In this document: piece by piece, positions 7,641-16,109 of the stretch
Position numbering within the stretch: the stretch's first letter is position 1
Layout of the letters: every line of letters begins with the position of its first letter
DNA from: BOG-908 sp963848205
GTDB taxonomy: Bacteria; Pseudomonadota; Alphaproteobacteria; Acetobacterales; Acetobacteraceae
NCBI GenBank assembly: GCA_963848205.1
Contig: CAWKCV010000005.1
Location: forward strand, 186,001-250,000
Length of the DNA stretch: 64,000 nucleotides
Reading direction: 5' to 3'
Translations under genes and position numbers: made by a program
Notes under the pieces: generated by a model
The model's database searches: none
What the model was told of the DNA's origin: nothing
What the model saw: only the letters and a program-made list of their open reading frames with translations

Positions 7641-9857
7641 CCCATGAAACGCCAGGAACGTCCCTCCCATCCGATCGCCCGTCAGCGTGAAATTCGCGCT
7701 CGTCAGCGAGCCCGCGAACGTCTCCTTGCCAAACAGTCCGTGCAGCCCGTCGAACAGGCTCAAGGTGCCCGCGCTGTAGCTGAACGATGTGATCTGCTGG
7801 CCGGTGAAATCGATCAGGTCGCCCAGCTGCCAGCCCGAGATGGTGCCGGCGAGGTCGGCGACCGAGGGTGTGACGATGGTGCCGGCATTGCCGAACGCGA
7901 CCCCCACGCCGGCGGCCTCGCCCTGCACGAGGTCCAGCGTGCCGGCGCGCACGCCCAGCGCGCCGTTTCCGCTCACCGCGCCGGCCAGGACGAGCGTGCC
8001 GGCGGTGACGCCGATGCGGCCCAGATCGACGATCGTGTTGCTGGTGATCCTGCCGGCTCCCAGCACGGCGGCGCCTGGATGGATGGTGACCGACCCGGCG
8101 TTGAGCTGCCCGCCGGCCAGCAGCGAGAGCGTGCCGAGGACGGTCGCTGGGCCAAGCGCGGTGGCTTGGCCGGCATTGATGGTCATGTTGGCGATCTGCA
8201 GTACGCCCGCGCTCAGATGCGCGCCCGCGCCGGTGATGGCGATTGCCTGGGCCGACAGGCCGGTGATGCCGGCGGCCAGCGTGCCGCCGCTGACGACGGT
8301 ATCGGACGGCGAGAGCGTCACTCCGGCCGCACTGCCGCCGCCGCCCACCTGGAGATAGCCGGTGATGGCGATCCGGCTGCCCTGTGCGGTCAGCGTCCCC
8401 TGGCCGCCGAGGCCCACGCCGAGCGCCCCCGCGATCGACCATGTGCTGTCAACGAGCTGCGCGCCATCGATGCCGTTTTGCGGTCCGGCTGCGGCGGCGG
8501 CGCCGATCGACACGGCGAGCGAGCTCGGTGCCACGGTGGGCGATGCGTAGGCGCGGCTGGTGAGCGTGGCACCCGCGGTGGTGAGCGTGCCGCCGTGCAC
8601 GGCGCCATGCACGATTTCGAACAGCCCGACGGTGTTCAGCGCACCGTTCTGCACCGACAATGCCGCCCCGTCCGATAGCAGAACGGACGGCTGGCCGGCG
8701 CCGGTCGATGACAGCGCACCGCCGGTGGAGACGAGGAGCGTGCCGCCGGCAAGCGCGACGCCGCCCGAGACGGTCAGCAGGCCGCTGCCTGCGATGGAGG
8801 TCTGGGCCTGGCTGCCAACCACGAAGGCCGGGCCGCCCGCGGCAGCGATGCTGGCAGTGGCACCCGATATGCTGAGGCTGGCGGAGTTGTTGCTGACGAG
8901 CGACGCATGACCGGCAACGGCCAGCCTGGCATTGCCGGTGAGCGAGAAGGTGCCGGCCAGGTTGAGAGCGGACGAGGCGGGTCCGTTGCCGAATTTGGCC
9001 GAGGCGCCGCTCGCGATGCTCGCCAGCCCATTCTGCCCGACCGAGAGCAGGCCGGCGGTGAAGCTTGTGCCCGTGCCGGTGACGCTCAGCAGGTTGGGTG
9101 CCCCCCCGCTTGCGTCATACGCGATCACCACGCCCTGGCTCGTCCATTGCGATCCGGCTTGAACGGTCAGCGCGCTGGGCGCGCCGTAGCCTGAGCTGCT
9201 GCCGATCACAGTCAGCCCGGCAACCATGATTTCCGACGAACTGAACGTCGCCGTGCCGGTGCCCGACGAACCCCCGAGATCGAAATTGCCGCCGATGGAC
9301 GCCGCTGCGAACCCGGCGGGCGACGAATTCATGGTCAACACGCCCTGGCCGACATTGCCGATCGTGACCGCGCCGGCATCGGACCAGGAGCTGCCGACCA
9401 GTTCCAGCAAACCTTGCGCCGAGCCGGCGCCGCCGCCCAGCATCATTCCGCCTTGCGTGCTCAGGGTGGAGCCGTTGAGGAACATCGTGCCTTGCGACGA
9501 CTCCCCGATCAGCATCAGGCCCGTCGCGCCCACATAGGCGCCGGCACTCGTCAGCAGCGCGCCGCCGCCATCCACATCCATTGTGCCCGCCTGCAGCCGG
9601 CCGCCCGACAGCGTGAGCCGGCCATAATCCGACATCTCGGCTGCGGTGATGGTGGCCGACAGGCTGAAGACGCTCCCGGCCAGTTCGTCCATCGCCGCGA
9701 CCGATCCGGAGCCGGTGATGGCACCCGAGCCACTGAGATCGACGCTGTCCTGCACGCCCGGAGCAAAGGAGTCGGCAGTGCCGGTCTGGCTGTCGATCCA
9801 GCTCGATGCATTGGCGAAACTGCCGCCATTGCCGCCATTCCAACGATACTCTGCCAT
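7638..9857 (-). CDS. Large repetitive beta-helical protein, probable secreted/surface protein
   Basis: 739 residues rich in Gly, Ala, Ser and Thr with short beta-strand repeats of the type 'G-x-L-x-x-x-G-G' (for example GTLLVSTGG, GTLSLLAGGQLNAGSV), typical of a parallel beta-helix. No Cys, no enzyme motif and no N-terminal signal peptide are seen (start MAEYRWNGGNGGSF). There is also no C-terminal autotransporter barrel. The end 'GDLIDFTGQQITSFSYSAG' plus 'ANFTLTGDRMGGTFL' resembles the C-terminus of type I-secreted beta-helix proteins in alphaproteobacteria. I infer export by a C-terminal signal, but no T1SS genes are in the window. The TAA lies at the edge of repeat 3. Confidence 0.75.
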   Translation of the reverse strand: MAEYRWNGGNGGSFANASSWIDSQTGTADSFAPGVQDSVDLSGSGAITGSGSVAAMDELAGSVFSLSATITAAEMSDYGRLTLSGGRLQAGTMDVDGGGALLTSAGAYVGATGLMLIGESSQGTMFLNGSTLSTQGGMMLGGGAGSAQGLLELVGSSWSDAGAVTIGNVGQGVLTMNSSPAGFAAASIGGNFDLGGSSGTGTATFSSSEIMVAGLTVIGSSSGYGAPSALTVQAGSQWTSQGVVIAYDASGGAPNLLSVTGTGTSFTAGLLSVGQNGLASIASGASAKFGNGPASSALNLAGTFSLTGNARLAVAGHASLVSNNSASLSISGATASIAAAGGPAFVVGSQAQTSIAGSGLLTVSGGVALAGGTLLVSTGGALSSTGAGQPSVLLSDGAALSVQNGALNTVGLFEIVHGAVHGGTLTTAGATLTSRAYASPTVAPSSLAVSIGAAAAAGPQNGIDGAQLVDSTWSIAGALGVGLGGQGTLTAQGSRIAITGYLQVGGGGSAAGVTLSPSDTVVSGGTLAAGITGLSAQAIAITGAGAHLSAGVLQIANMTINAGQATALGPATVLGTLSLLAGGQLNAGSVTIHPGAAVLGAGRITSNTIVDLGRIGVTAGTLVLAGAVSGNGALGVRAGTLDLVQGEAAGVGVAFGNAGTIVTPSVADLAGTISGWQLGDLIDFTGQQITSFSYSAGTLSLFDGLHGLFGKETFAGSLTSANFTLTGDRMGGTFLAFHG

Positions 9858-10047
9858 GATGCCAGCAACCTGAAGTTGGTTTCACTGTCGATATAACCCG
9901 TTCGTCCGCATACGTCAGCAGGAATCTCGCGTTTCCGTGATAGGAGGGCAAGAAAATCCCCGACAGGAAACCGGAGTGCCGGGCGCGTGCTGAGAGCGTG
10001 CGGACTTTCAGGGAGACAGACATGCACCAGGCAAGCGGGATACGGCA

Positions 10048-10908
10048 GTGAGTGGCCGCCTGGCAGGCAAGGTGGCGGTGGTGACGGGCGCCGCGCGCGG
10101 GATCGGGCGGGCGAGTGCCGCCGCCATGGCGCGCGAAGGCGCCGACATCGTCGGCATCGACACCGCGGGCCCGGTGAGCGACACGCTCGACGTGGTGCCG
10201 GCCACGGCAGCCGATCTGGAGGAGACCGGGCGGCTGGTGCGCGCGGCCGGCCAGGAATGGCTGTCCATCCAGCTCGACCAGCGCGATCTGCCGGCGCTGC
10301 GGCGCGCCGCCGAGCAGGTGCGCATCGAGTTCGGCGGGCTGGACATATTGTTCGCCAACGCGGGCATCCAGGGCTTCCGGCCGATCTTGGAGATGCAGGA
10401 TGCGGACTGGCACGACCAGATCGACGTCAATCTGAGTGGCACGGCCAATGCGGTGCGCGCCTTCGCACCGCTGCTGGTGGCGCGCGGCGGCGGGCGCATC
10501 ATCCTGACCAGCAGCACGCAGGGCCGGCACGGCACCAAGAACGGCAGCGCCTATTCGGCGACCAAATGGGGCATCATCGGCCTGATGAAGTCCGCCTCAC
10601 TCGAGCTGGGCGCGCACAATATCACGGTGAACGCGCTGATCCCGGGGCTGATCGACACGCCCTTGACGCGACATGAGGAGCGTTATGCGGCCGCGCTGAA
10701 GGAGAGCGGGCAGTCGCCTTCAGGCGACGAGGCGGCGGACGAGAAGCAGACCGAAGAGGCGCAGATCAGGAAGACGCCGTTGGGCGTGCCCTGGATTTCA
10801 CCGGAAGACGTAGCGCCCGCAGTGGTGTTCCTCGCGTCCGACGAAGCGCGGATGATCAGCGGCGCCACACTCGACGTCACCGGCGGAGACAGCGCCCACT
10901 ACACCTGA
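10048..10908 (+). CDS. SDR family NAD(P)-dependent oxidoreductase
   Basis: 286-residue classical short-chain dehydrogenase. The cofactor motif TGAARGIG is near residue 13, NAG follows in 'LFANAGIQGF', the catalytic Ser is in 'IILTSSTQGR', and Tyr/Lys sit in 'YSATKWG'. 'IPGLIDTPLT' and 'ISGATLDVTGGDSAHYT' are C-terminal family features. A longer loop (about residues 220-250, Glu/Lys/Asp-rich) sits before the last strand, as in some carveol-type or mycofactocin-associated SDRs. The start is a GTG at 10048; the ATG at 10022 is out of frame. Substrate unknown. It is convergent with pyrF, with repeat 4 between. Confidence 0.88.
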   Translation: MSGRLAGKVAVVTGAARGIGRASAAAMAREGADIVGIDTAGPVSDTLDVVPATAADLEETGRLVRAAGQEWLSIQLDQRDLPALRRAAEQVRIEFGGLDILFANAGIQGFRPILEMQDADWHDQIDVNLSGTANAVRAFAPLLVARGGGRIILTSSTQGRHGTKNGSAYSATKWGIIGLMKSASLELGAHNITVNALIPGLIDTPLTRHEERYAAALKESGQSPSGDEAADEKQTEEAQIRKTPLGVPWISPEDVAPAVVFLASDEARMISGATLDVTGGDSAHYT

Positions 10909-10928
10909 GCAAGCAAGGCAGAGCAGAG

Positions 10929-10971
10929 CAGAAGTCTTTTGCTTCTTTATCTTCAGAGAAGGCCTTTTTCC
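10929..10971. repeat. Dispersed repeat copy 4 (single arm B, reverse)
   Basis: AGAAGTCTTTTGCTTCTTT, loop with the pyrF stop codon, AGAGAAGGCCTTTTTCC. It lies in the 44-base gap between convergent SDR and pyrF and overlaps the end of pyrF, whose TGA (10953-10955, minus strand) sits in the hairpin loop. It ends in a T-run when read on the plus strand. Confidence 0.8.
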
Positions 10972-11696
10972 ATCTCGCCGATGATCGCTTTTGCCTGCAT
11001 AGCCCGATCGGCCGCTTCGAGAATCGGCCGCCCGACCACGAGGTAGTCGGCACCACGCCGGATGGCCGATGCAGGGTCGGACACGCGGCGGTGCTCGTCG
11101 GTATGCCCGGTCGCCAGCCGGATGCCGGGCGTCACCACCAGCAGAGCGTCCGCGTTCGGGTAGGCGGCGCGTGCGGTCTGCCGCAGGTGGTCGGGGTCGT
11201 CCTGCGCGCTGGCCACGATGCCGTCGCAGCCGCATTCGAGTGCGGTGCGTACACGCAATTCGACCAGCTCGCGTGCCGAAAGCCGGTAGCCCATGCTGGC
11301 GACTGCTGCATCGTCGAGGCTGGTGAGAACGGTGATGGCGAGCAATCGGAGCGCGCTGTCGCCGCGGCCATCGACGGCGGCCGTGATGATGTCGCGGTCG
11401 CCATGGACGGTGACGAACGAAATGCCGCGCCGTGCGGCGGACTGCACGCCGCGCCGCACGGTCTCGCCGATGTCGTACATCTTGTAGTCGAGGAACACCT
11501 TGTTGCCGCGCGCCAGCAGGTCGTCGATCAGCGCGTCCGTCTCGCGCTGGAACAGCAGCCACATGCCGATCTTGTAGAAGGAGACGACGCCGTTCAGTTC
11601 GGCCACGATATCGCGCGCCTGTGCGACGGTCGGCACGTCGAGTGCCAGGATCAGGCGGTCGGCGACTTCGGTCGGCAACGAGCGGGCAGGCTGCAA
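10953..11696 (-). CDS. pyrF: Orotidine 5'-phosphate decarboxylase
   Basis: 247 residues; last step of de novo UMP synthesis, decarboxylating OMP. 'LILALDVP' holds the first catalytic Asp (D20), and the D-x-K-x-x-D triad is 'FLDYKMYDIGETV' (D70, K72, D75). 'VTPGIRLATGHTDEHRRV' is the phosphate-gripper region and 'GADYLVVGRPI' the last strand. The ATG at 11696 has GAGGAG about 9 nt upstream. The final codons run into repeat 4, which supplies the stop, so the tail 'EMEKGLL' is partly repeat-encoded. It is divergent from the receiver gene. Confidence 0.95.
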   Translation of the reverse strand: MQPARSLPTEVADRLILALDVPTVAQARDIVAELNGVVSFYKIGMWLLFQRETDALIDDLLARGNKVFLDYKMYDIGETVRRGVQSAARRGISFVTVHGDRDIITAAVDGRGDSALRLLAITVLTSLDDAAVASMGYRLSARELVELRVRTALECGCDGIVASAQDDPDHLRQTARAAYPNADALLVVTPGIRLATGHTDEHRRVSDPASAIRRGADYLVVGRPILEAADRAMQAKAIIGEMEKGLL

Positions 11697-11870
11697 GGCG
11701 ATCTCCTCGAACTAGACGAGGGCTTAAGTGAGAGTGCGCAGCGCCGCAAACAGGCGGGAGTGGGGAGCCGCCTGGTTCGGCGCGCACTGTCTCGCGCGGT
11801 TGACAATATCGGACGGTTTGGTGCTCTGCTGACCGTGTCCACATTCGCAATGGCGCAACATGTTTCGGCT

Positions 11871-12269
11871 ATGAATATTCAACCTAGGGTAGTTCTCGTT
11901 GCCGAAGACGATGACTGCATCAGGGAAATCGTGACCGATTATCTGTCGGAGCTGCAATTGCATGTCATGCAGGTGCCAGACGCGGTCCAGGCATTGGCCA
12001 TTTTGCGGGAGGCGTCGCGCAGCGTCGAACTGCTGTTCACCGACGTGAAGATGCCGGGCTCGATCGACGGCATGCAGCTTGCCCGCCTGGTAACCGCCAC
12101 CTGGCCTTCGATACCGGTGCTGATCGCATCCGGCCATATCCGGCCAACGCCCGACGAGATGCCCGCGCGCAGCCGTTTTCTGCCGAAACCTTATACATTC
12201 ACCGATTTGCGGAAGATGATCGCGGAGCTGGCGCCGCGGCTTCTCATCAATTCCGTACAGATCAATTAG
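11871..12269 (+). CDS. Single-domain response regulator (CheY-like receiver)
   Basis: 132 residues, receiver domain only. The acidic pocket is 'VAEDDD', the phospho-acceptor Asp is in 'LFTDVKMPGSIDG', and the conserved switch Lys is in 'RFLPKPYTFTDL'. No DNA-binding output follows. This layout is typical of alphaproteobacterial hybrid histidine kinase partners, which often sit elsewhere on the chromosome. The start is uncertain: an in-frame ATG at 11850 would add seven residues, and neither has a clear ribosome-binding site. The stop overlaps the end of the convergent small gene by 8 bp. Confidence 0.85.
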   Translation: MNIQPRVVLVAEDDDCIREIVTDYLSELQLHVMQVPDAVQALAILREASRSVELLFTDVKMPGSIDGMQLARLVTATWPSIPVLIASGHIRPTPDEMPARSRFLPKPYTFTDLRKMIAELAPRLLINSVQIN

Positions 12270-12471
12270 GGCGTTGATGCCTCAGCACGTAATCGCGGAT
12301 TTCAGGCGTCCACGAGGCGAGCCGGTCGCTGTTGGAGGGTGTCCGCATGAATGCCTCGCGCGCCATTGCAAGTGCGAGCGCGATCTCGAGATTGCCTTCT
12401 TCGCGCGCCGAATAGGCTGCATCCAATACCAGCTTCGCCAGCTTTGCGTCTTCTTTGGAAAGTGCCATCAT
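12262..12471 (-). CDS. Small hypothetical protein, helical
   Basis: 69 residues, mostly predicted helix: 'KEDAKLAKLVLDAAYSAREE' then an Ala-rich helix and a short tail ending LRHQRPN. There is no membrane segment and no Cys. GGAAG lies 6 nt before the second of two adjacent ATGs, so MALSKEDAK is the more likely start. Good codon use and the ribosome-binding site support it as a real gene. It overlaps the convergent receiver gene by 8 bp. Function unknown. Confidence 0.6.
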   Translation of the reverse strand: MMALSKEDAKLAKLVLDAAYSAREEGNLEIALALAMAREAFMRTPSNSDRLASWTPEIRDYVLRHQRPN

Positions 12472-12615
12472 CGTCTTCCGGTTGATAGAAGATACGCTCG
12501 CCTACTGTTCTCTACTTCGTGCTTTTCCCGATGGCGGGAATCGATGTGTCTTACAACCCAGCAATCAAGTAGCATGACGGCCGGCCAAAGCAAAACATTA
12601 CTGTTCGCCGCCGCC

Positions 12616-13071
12616 TTAGAATAGCGCGATCAGGACAATCCCGCCGGTCATCAGCGCGCCGCCCAGGATGCGCCAGATGTTCAGGCTATGCTGCTGGATC
12701 CCGAACAGGCCGAAATGGTCTACCGCGAGTGACATCAGGATATTGGCAGTGATGGTCAGCCCGGCGAACGGCCCCGCGCCGATCTTGTCGACGAACAGCA
12801 GACCCATAATGACCGCGAAGGCGCCCGTGAGTCCGCCCAACGGCGCCCACCATGGCATGGCGGCCAAGCCCTTCGCTGTTGGCAGCGGGCTTGGCAGGCA
12901 GAAGAACAGCACCAGCAAAAAGGCGACAATCGGCAGAAACGAGACGGTGCTGGCGAGCCAGGGATTTTCCAGCGACTTGCGCAGCGCACCGTTCATCGGT
13001 GGCCCCCAGGCTTGCAGGGCTCCCGCGATGAGGATGAGCGGGTAGAGCCAGGCTGCGCCGATGTTCTGCAT
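12616..13071 (-). CDS. DMT-superfamily small transporter (YdcZ/DUF606 type)
   Basis: 151-residue inner-membrane protein with about five hydrophobic segments: near the start (LYPLILIAGALQ), 'STVSFLPIVAFLLVLFFCL', 'GGLTGAFAVIMGLLFVD', 'GLTITANILMSLAVD', and the C-terminal 'RILGGALMTGGIVLIALF'. The 'GPMNGALRK..' region, written here as GPPMNGALRKSLENPW, and 'KIGAGPFAGLTITANILMSL' fit the DUF606 half-size DMT family. Substrate unknown. It starts 19 nt after the ArsB-like gene, so the two are probably co-transcribed. Confidence 0.82.
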   Translation of the reverse strand: MQNIGAAWLYPLILIAGALQAWGPPMNGALRKSLENPWLASTVSFLPIVAFLLVLFFCLPSPLPTAKGLAAMPWWAPLGGLTGAFAVIMGLLFVDKIGAGPFAGLTITANILMSLAVDHFGLFGIQQHSLNIWRILGGALMTGGIVLIALF

Positions 13072-13090
13072 GATGTGCTCTCCGAAACGG

Positions 13091-14359
13091 TCAGGTAAAC
13101 GCGAACGCGGCCGCGAGTGCCAGGATGAGGGAAGGCGGCATGACCCGTGCGCCGAGCTTGAGAAATTGCCAGGCGCTGACGCTGTGGCCTTCGCGACGCA
13201 GCGCAGTGAGCCACAGGATCGTGGCGAGCGAGCCGGTGACCGACAGGTTCGGGCCGAGATCGACGCCGATCAGCACGGCACTGCGGACATGGTCGGGAAC
13301 ATGCGCCATCTCGACGACCCGGCCGGCGACCAGGCCGGCCGGCAGGTTGTTGACCAGGTTGCAGCCGAATGCGAGCGCCAGGCCCGACATCCAGGCAGCG
13401 CCCGTGGCCGATTGCCGCACCCACTGTGCCAGAAACGCGGACAGGGCGCGGGTGACGCCGGTCGCCTGCAGCGACTCCACCAGCACGAACAGGCCGGCCA
13501 CGAGGGGCAGCACGCCCCAGGAGATGTTCTTGGCCACATCGGCAATGCCGCACCGGGAGCGCGTGAGCACCAATATCGCGGTGACCAGGCCTGCCAGGAA
13601 GGTCGGCAATCCAAGCTGGATATCGAAGCCGGAAGATGCCAGCAACACGATCGCGGTCAGCACGATGCCGCAAGCGGCCAGTTTGCCGGCGGGCGAGAGA
13701 GACGGCAGATCGATGTCGGACGCGATTTCCTGGCGGAGGTCGATCCTCTGCGTCCAGCGCAGGACGCCGTAGGTGGCGAGGATGCATGCAAGCGAGGGCA
13801 GCGCGTAACGCGGCAGCCATTGCAGCAGCGGCGGCATGTGAGTGCCGTAGATCACCAGGTTGGCCGGATTTGAAATCGGCAGCACGAAACTTGCTGCGTT
13901 GGCGATCAAGGCGCAGACGAACAGATAGGGCAGCGGGTTGGAGGCTTTGGCCGCCTTGGCGGCTGCGGCGACGGCCGGGGTGAGCACGACGGCAGTCGCG
14001 TCGTTCGACAGGAACACGGTCACAACGGTGCCGACGAGGAATATGAGGGTGAACAGGCGGGCCGCCGAACCCCTCGCCATGCGCGTGGCCCGCGCCGCCA
14101 GCCACTCGAACAGGCCTTCCTGGCGGGCGAGTTCGGACAGCATCATCATGCCGGTCAGGAACAGATAGACGTCCGTGCCTTTCGCGATACCGGACAGCGC
14201 TTCGGCCGGGCTCAACAGGCCAAGCGCCACCAGCAGGGCCGCCCCTCCGACAGCCCAGACGGCTTCAGGCCAGCCGAACGGGCGCAGAATGACGCCGGCG
14301 GTGGCCAAGCCCGCGATGCCCCAGATTGTCCACGGCGAGGCGAGCAGGGCGGCGATCAC
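13091..14359 (-). CDS. arsB: ArsB/NhaD-family anion transporter, probable arsenite efflux permease
   Basis: 422-residue polytopic inner-membrane protein with about 11-12 segments. Motifs of the ion-transporter (IT) superfamily are clear: 'SNDATAVVLTPAV' after the first half, 'ISNPANLVIYG', and 'GVDLGPNLSVTGSLATILW' near the C-terminus, which is characteristic of ArsB. ArsB exports arsenite using the proton gradient, or with the ATPase ArsA. No arsR, arsC or arsA is adjacent, so arsenic resistance is an inference from the family. The downstream gene in the same direction is the DUF606 transporter. Confidence 0.78.
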   Translation of the reverse strand: MIAALLASPWTIWGIAGLATAGVILRPFGWPEAVWAVGGAALLVALGLLSPAEALSGIAKGTDVYLFLTGMMMLSELARQEGLFEWLAARATRMARGSAARLFTLIFLVGTVVTVFLSNDATAVVLTPAVAAAAKAAKASNPLPYLFVCALIANAASFVLPISNPANLVIYGTHMPPLLQWLPRYALPSLACILATYGVLRWTQRIDLRQEIASDIDLPSLSPAGKLAACGIVLTAIVLLASSGFDIQLGLPTFLAGLVTAILVLTRSRCGIADVAKNISWGVLPLVAGLFVLVESLQATGVTRALSAFLAQWVRQSATGAAWMSGLALAFGCNLVNNLPAGLVAGRVVEMAHVPDHVRSAVLIGVDLGPNLSVTGSLATILWLTALRREGHSVSAWQFLKLGARVMPPSLILALAAAFAFT

Positions 14360-14454
14360 CAGCTTCGCACGTCGTCGTCATCGTCCGGCATGGGCAATCT
14401 CCGGCGCATCGGCCGCATAAGCAGCCTGGCGCCAGGCTATGTCTGAGGGTCCGA

Positions 14455-14529
14455 TGGTAGCGACGGGGTGACTTGAACACCCGACCAAGGGATTATGATT
14501 CCCCTGCTCTACCGCTGAGCTACGTCGCC
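14455..14529 (-). tRNA. tRNA-Met (anticodon CAU, elongator type)
   Basis: On the minus strand the acceptor GGCGACG pairs with CGTCGCT (one G-T). The D arm (GCTCAGCGGTAGAGC), the anticodon stem GGGGA/TCCCT with loop ATCATAA (anticodon CAT), and the T arm (GGGTGTTCAAGTCACCC) are intact, and CCA is encoded at 14457-14455. The first acceptor pair is G-U rather than a C-A mismatch, so it is not the initiator; a tRNA-Ile2 (lysidine) identity cannot be fully excluded by eye. Confidence 0.93.
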
Positions 14530-14589
14530 TCCGGTGAAGGGCGCGGAGTTATCGCCCCGAAGCAGGAACGTCAACGGGACTCGCCAGAA

Positions 14590-14653
14590 CCGCGACAGCG
14601 CTCCCGCAAGTTTCTTGGTCCTTTTTTTCCAAAAAGGACTGCTTGCTTCCTTC
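14590..14653. repeat. Dispersed repeat copy 5 (outer half-stem plus arm A, reverse)
   Basis: CCGCGACAGCG outer half, then AAGTTTCTTGGTCCTTTT, a C loop and AAAAAGGACTGCTTGC. It directly abuts the stop of the sensor kinase gene (14654) and separates it from tRNA-Met. Confidence 0.85.
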
Positions 14654-15985
14654 TCACACCGGCAACCGTATCCGAGCCCTAAGCCCCCCCAGCGCACTCT
14701 CCTCCAGCGTGACGTCGCCACCATGCGCACGGGCGATATCGCGGGCGATCGTCAGCCCCAGCCCGGTCCCGCCGGCGGCCCCGGACTCGAAGGGCCGGAA
14801 CACGCTCTCGCGCCGGTCGGCAGGGATGCCGGGCCCATTATCGTCGACGGTGACGAACACGGCGCGTTCGCCAGAGGCGGCGGCCAAATTGATGCTGGTG
14901 GCGTGGCGGCGCGCGTTGTCGACCAGGTTGGTGATGGCGCGGCGGATTGCGTCGGGCCGGAGCGGCAGGATCAGCGGTTCGGGGGCATGGACGACGACGG
15001 CCGCACCGGAGCGGCGGGCGCTGGCGGCCACGTCTTCGAGAATGTCGGGCAGGCTGGTCTTTTGCGCCTGCTCGGCCTGTTCGCCGCGGGCGAAGGCGAG
15101 ATAGCCGCTGATCATGCGCTCCATCTCCTCGACATCGGCGGTCATTTCGGCGGCTTCGGTGGCGAGCGTGCCCTCATCGGGCAGCATGGCGAGTGCCAGG
15201 CGCAGGCGGGTGAGGGGCGTGCGCAGATCGTGGCTGACGCCGGCCAGCATCTCGGTGCGCTGGGTGAGGAAGCGGCGGATGCGTTCCTGCATGCGGTTGA
15301 AGGCGGTGGCCGCCTTGCGCACCTCGGTGGCACCTTCGGGGCGGATGGCCCCGGTATCGCGCCCCAGCCCGAAATCCTCGGCGGCGGCGGCCAGCCGGCG
15401 AATGGCGCGCACCTGGTTGCGCATGAACATCGCCGCGATGGTGAACAGCAGGATGGAGCTGCCGCCGAGCCACAGCACATAGACGTAGATCATGCTCGTA
15501 TAGAGGCGCTTGCGCGGTGCGTCCGCGTGCAGCACGGCGTGCGGCAGCTGCACGTCGATCAGCACGTAAGCGGGGTCGTGTGTCCAATCCATGGTGAAGG
15601 GCAGGTGAACGCGCTCGCGCAGGGCTGCGGCGAGATCGTCGTCCATCGGGCCGAGGATGTTCACGCGCCGGCTGGGTGCGAGGCGTGCTTCCGGGTCGAG
15701 TCGCACGCGCAATTCGAAGTCCTGGGCCGAGCTGCGCAGGATCCAGGCCTGGTCGCCGGGGTCGTCGGTCGATTCGAGCAGGCGGATGGTTTGCGCGATC
15801 TCGCCGGCGACGGCGCCGGAGAGCCGGCGCGAGATCAGGTCGAGATGGCTGCCGTAGAAGATCAGCAGGGCGACGGCCTGGGTGATGAGCAGCGGGATGA
15901 GGATGATGAGGAGCGACCGGCCCAGGAGCGAGCGGGGCAATATTTTTCTCGCGGGGCGTTCCCAGGTGGCGGCTACTCTGGTCAT
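14654..15985 (-). CDS. Sensor histidine kinase, EnvZ-like
   Basis: 443 residues. The first membrane segment is at about residues 25-45 (LLIILIPLLITQAVALLIF), a periplasmic domain of about 120 residues follows, and a second segment is near 170-190 (VLWLGGSSILLFTIAAMF). Then come a HAMP domain (RNQVRAIRRLAAAAEDFG), the H box 'GVSHDLRTPLTRLRL', the N box 'NLVDNARRHA', G1 'DDNGPGIP' and G2 'GGTGLGLTIA'. It is expected to autophosphorylate on His and pass phosphate to the OmpR-type regulator encoded just upstream. The pair is separated by a full repeat (copy 6). The signal sensed is unknown. Confidence 0.92.
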   Translation of the reverse strand: MTRVAATWERPARKILPRSLLGRSLLIILIPLLITQAVALLIFYGSHLDLISRRLSGAVAGEIAQTIRLLESTDDPGDQAWILRSSAQDFELRVRLDPEARLAPSRRVNILGPMDDDLAAALRERVHLPFTMDWTHDPAYVLIDVQLPHAVLHADAPRKRLYTSMIYVYVLWLGGSSILLFTIAAMFMRNQVRAIRRLAAAAEDFGLGRDTGAIRPEGATEVRKAATAFNRMQERIRRFLTQRTEMLAGVSHDLRTPLTRLRLALAMLPDEGTLATEAAEMTADVEEMERMISGYLAFARGEQAEQAQKTSLPDILEDVAASARRSGAAVVVHAPEPLILPLRPDAIRRAITNLVDNARRHATSINLAAASGERAVFVTVDDNGPGIPADRRESVFRPFESGAAGGTGLGLTIARDIARAHGGDVTLEESALGGLRARIRLPV

Positions 15986-15987
15986 TG

Positions 15988-16109
15988 GGAAGGAAGGCCT
16001 TCTTTTTTGAAAAAAAGAAGCAAAAAACTTTGAATTGTGCTGTCGCGAGCTCCTGAACGATCCAACGTTTTCTGGTTCTTCTTTTCAAAAAAGGACTGCT
16101 TGCTTCCTC
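15988..16109. repeat. Dispersed repeat copy 6 (complete: arm B forward, arm A reverse)
   Basis: Arm B forward: GGAAGGCCTTCTTTTTTG, AAAAAAAGAAGC, AAAAAACTTTG. The middle keeps GCTGTCGCGAGCTC on one side only. Arm A reversed: TTTCTGGTTCTTCTTTTC, AAAAAAGGACTGCTTGC. It sits exactly between the response-regulator stop (16110) and the kinase start (15985), inside a two-component operon. Confidence 0.88.

Noticed and set aside
13061..13873. Long plus-strand open frame opposite the arsB-like gene
   Set aside because: Mirror of a high-GC coding region; composition (Arg, Gln, His, Gly) and lack of any motif are typical of an antisense shadow.
14534..16033. 499-codon plus-strand frame opposite the sensor kinase
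   Set aside because: Antisense shadow; part of it even translates the tRNA region and repeat 5.
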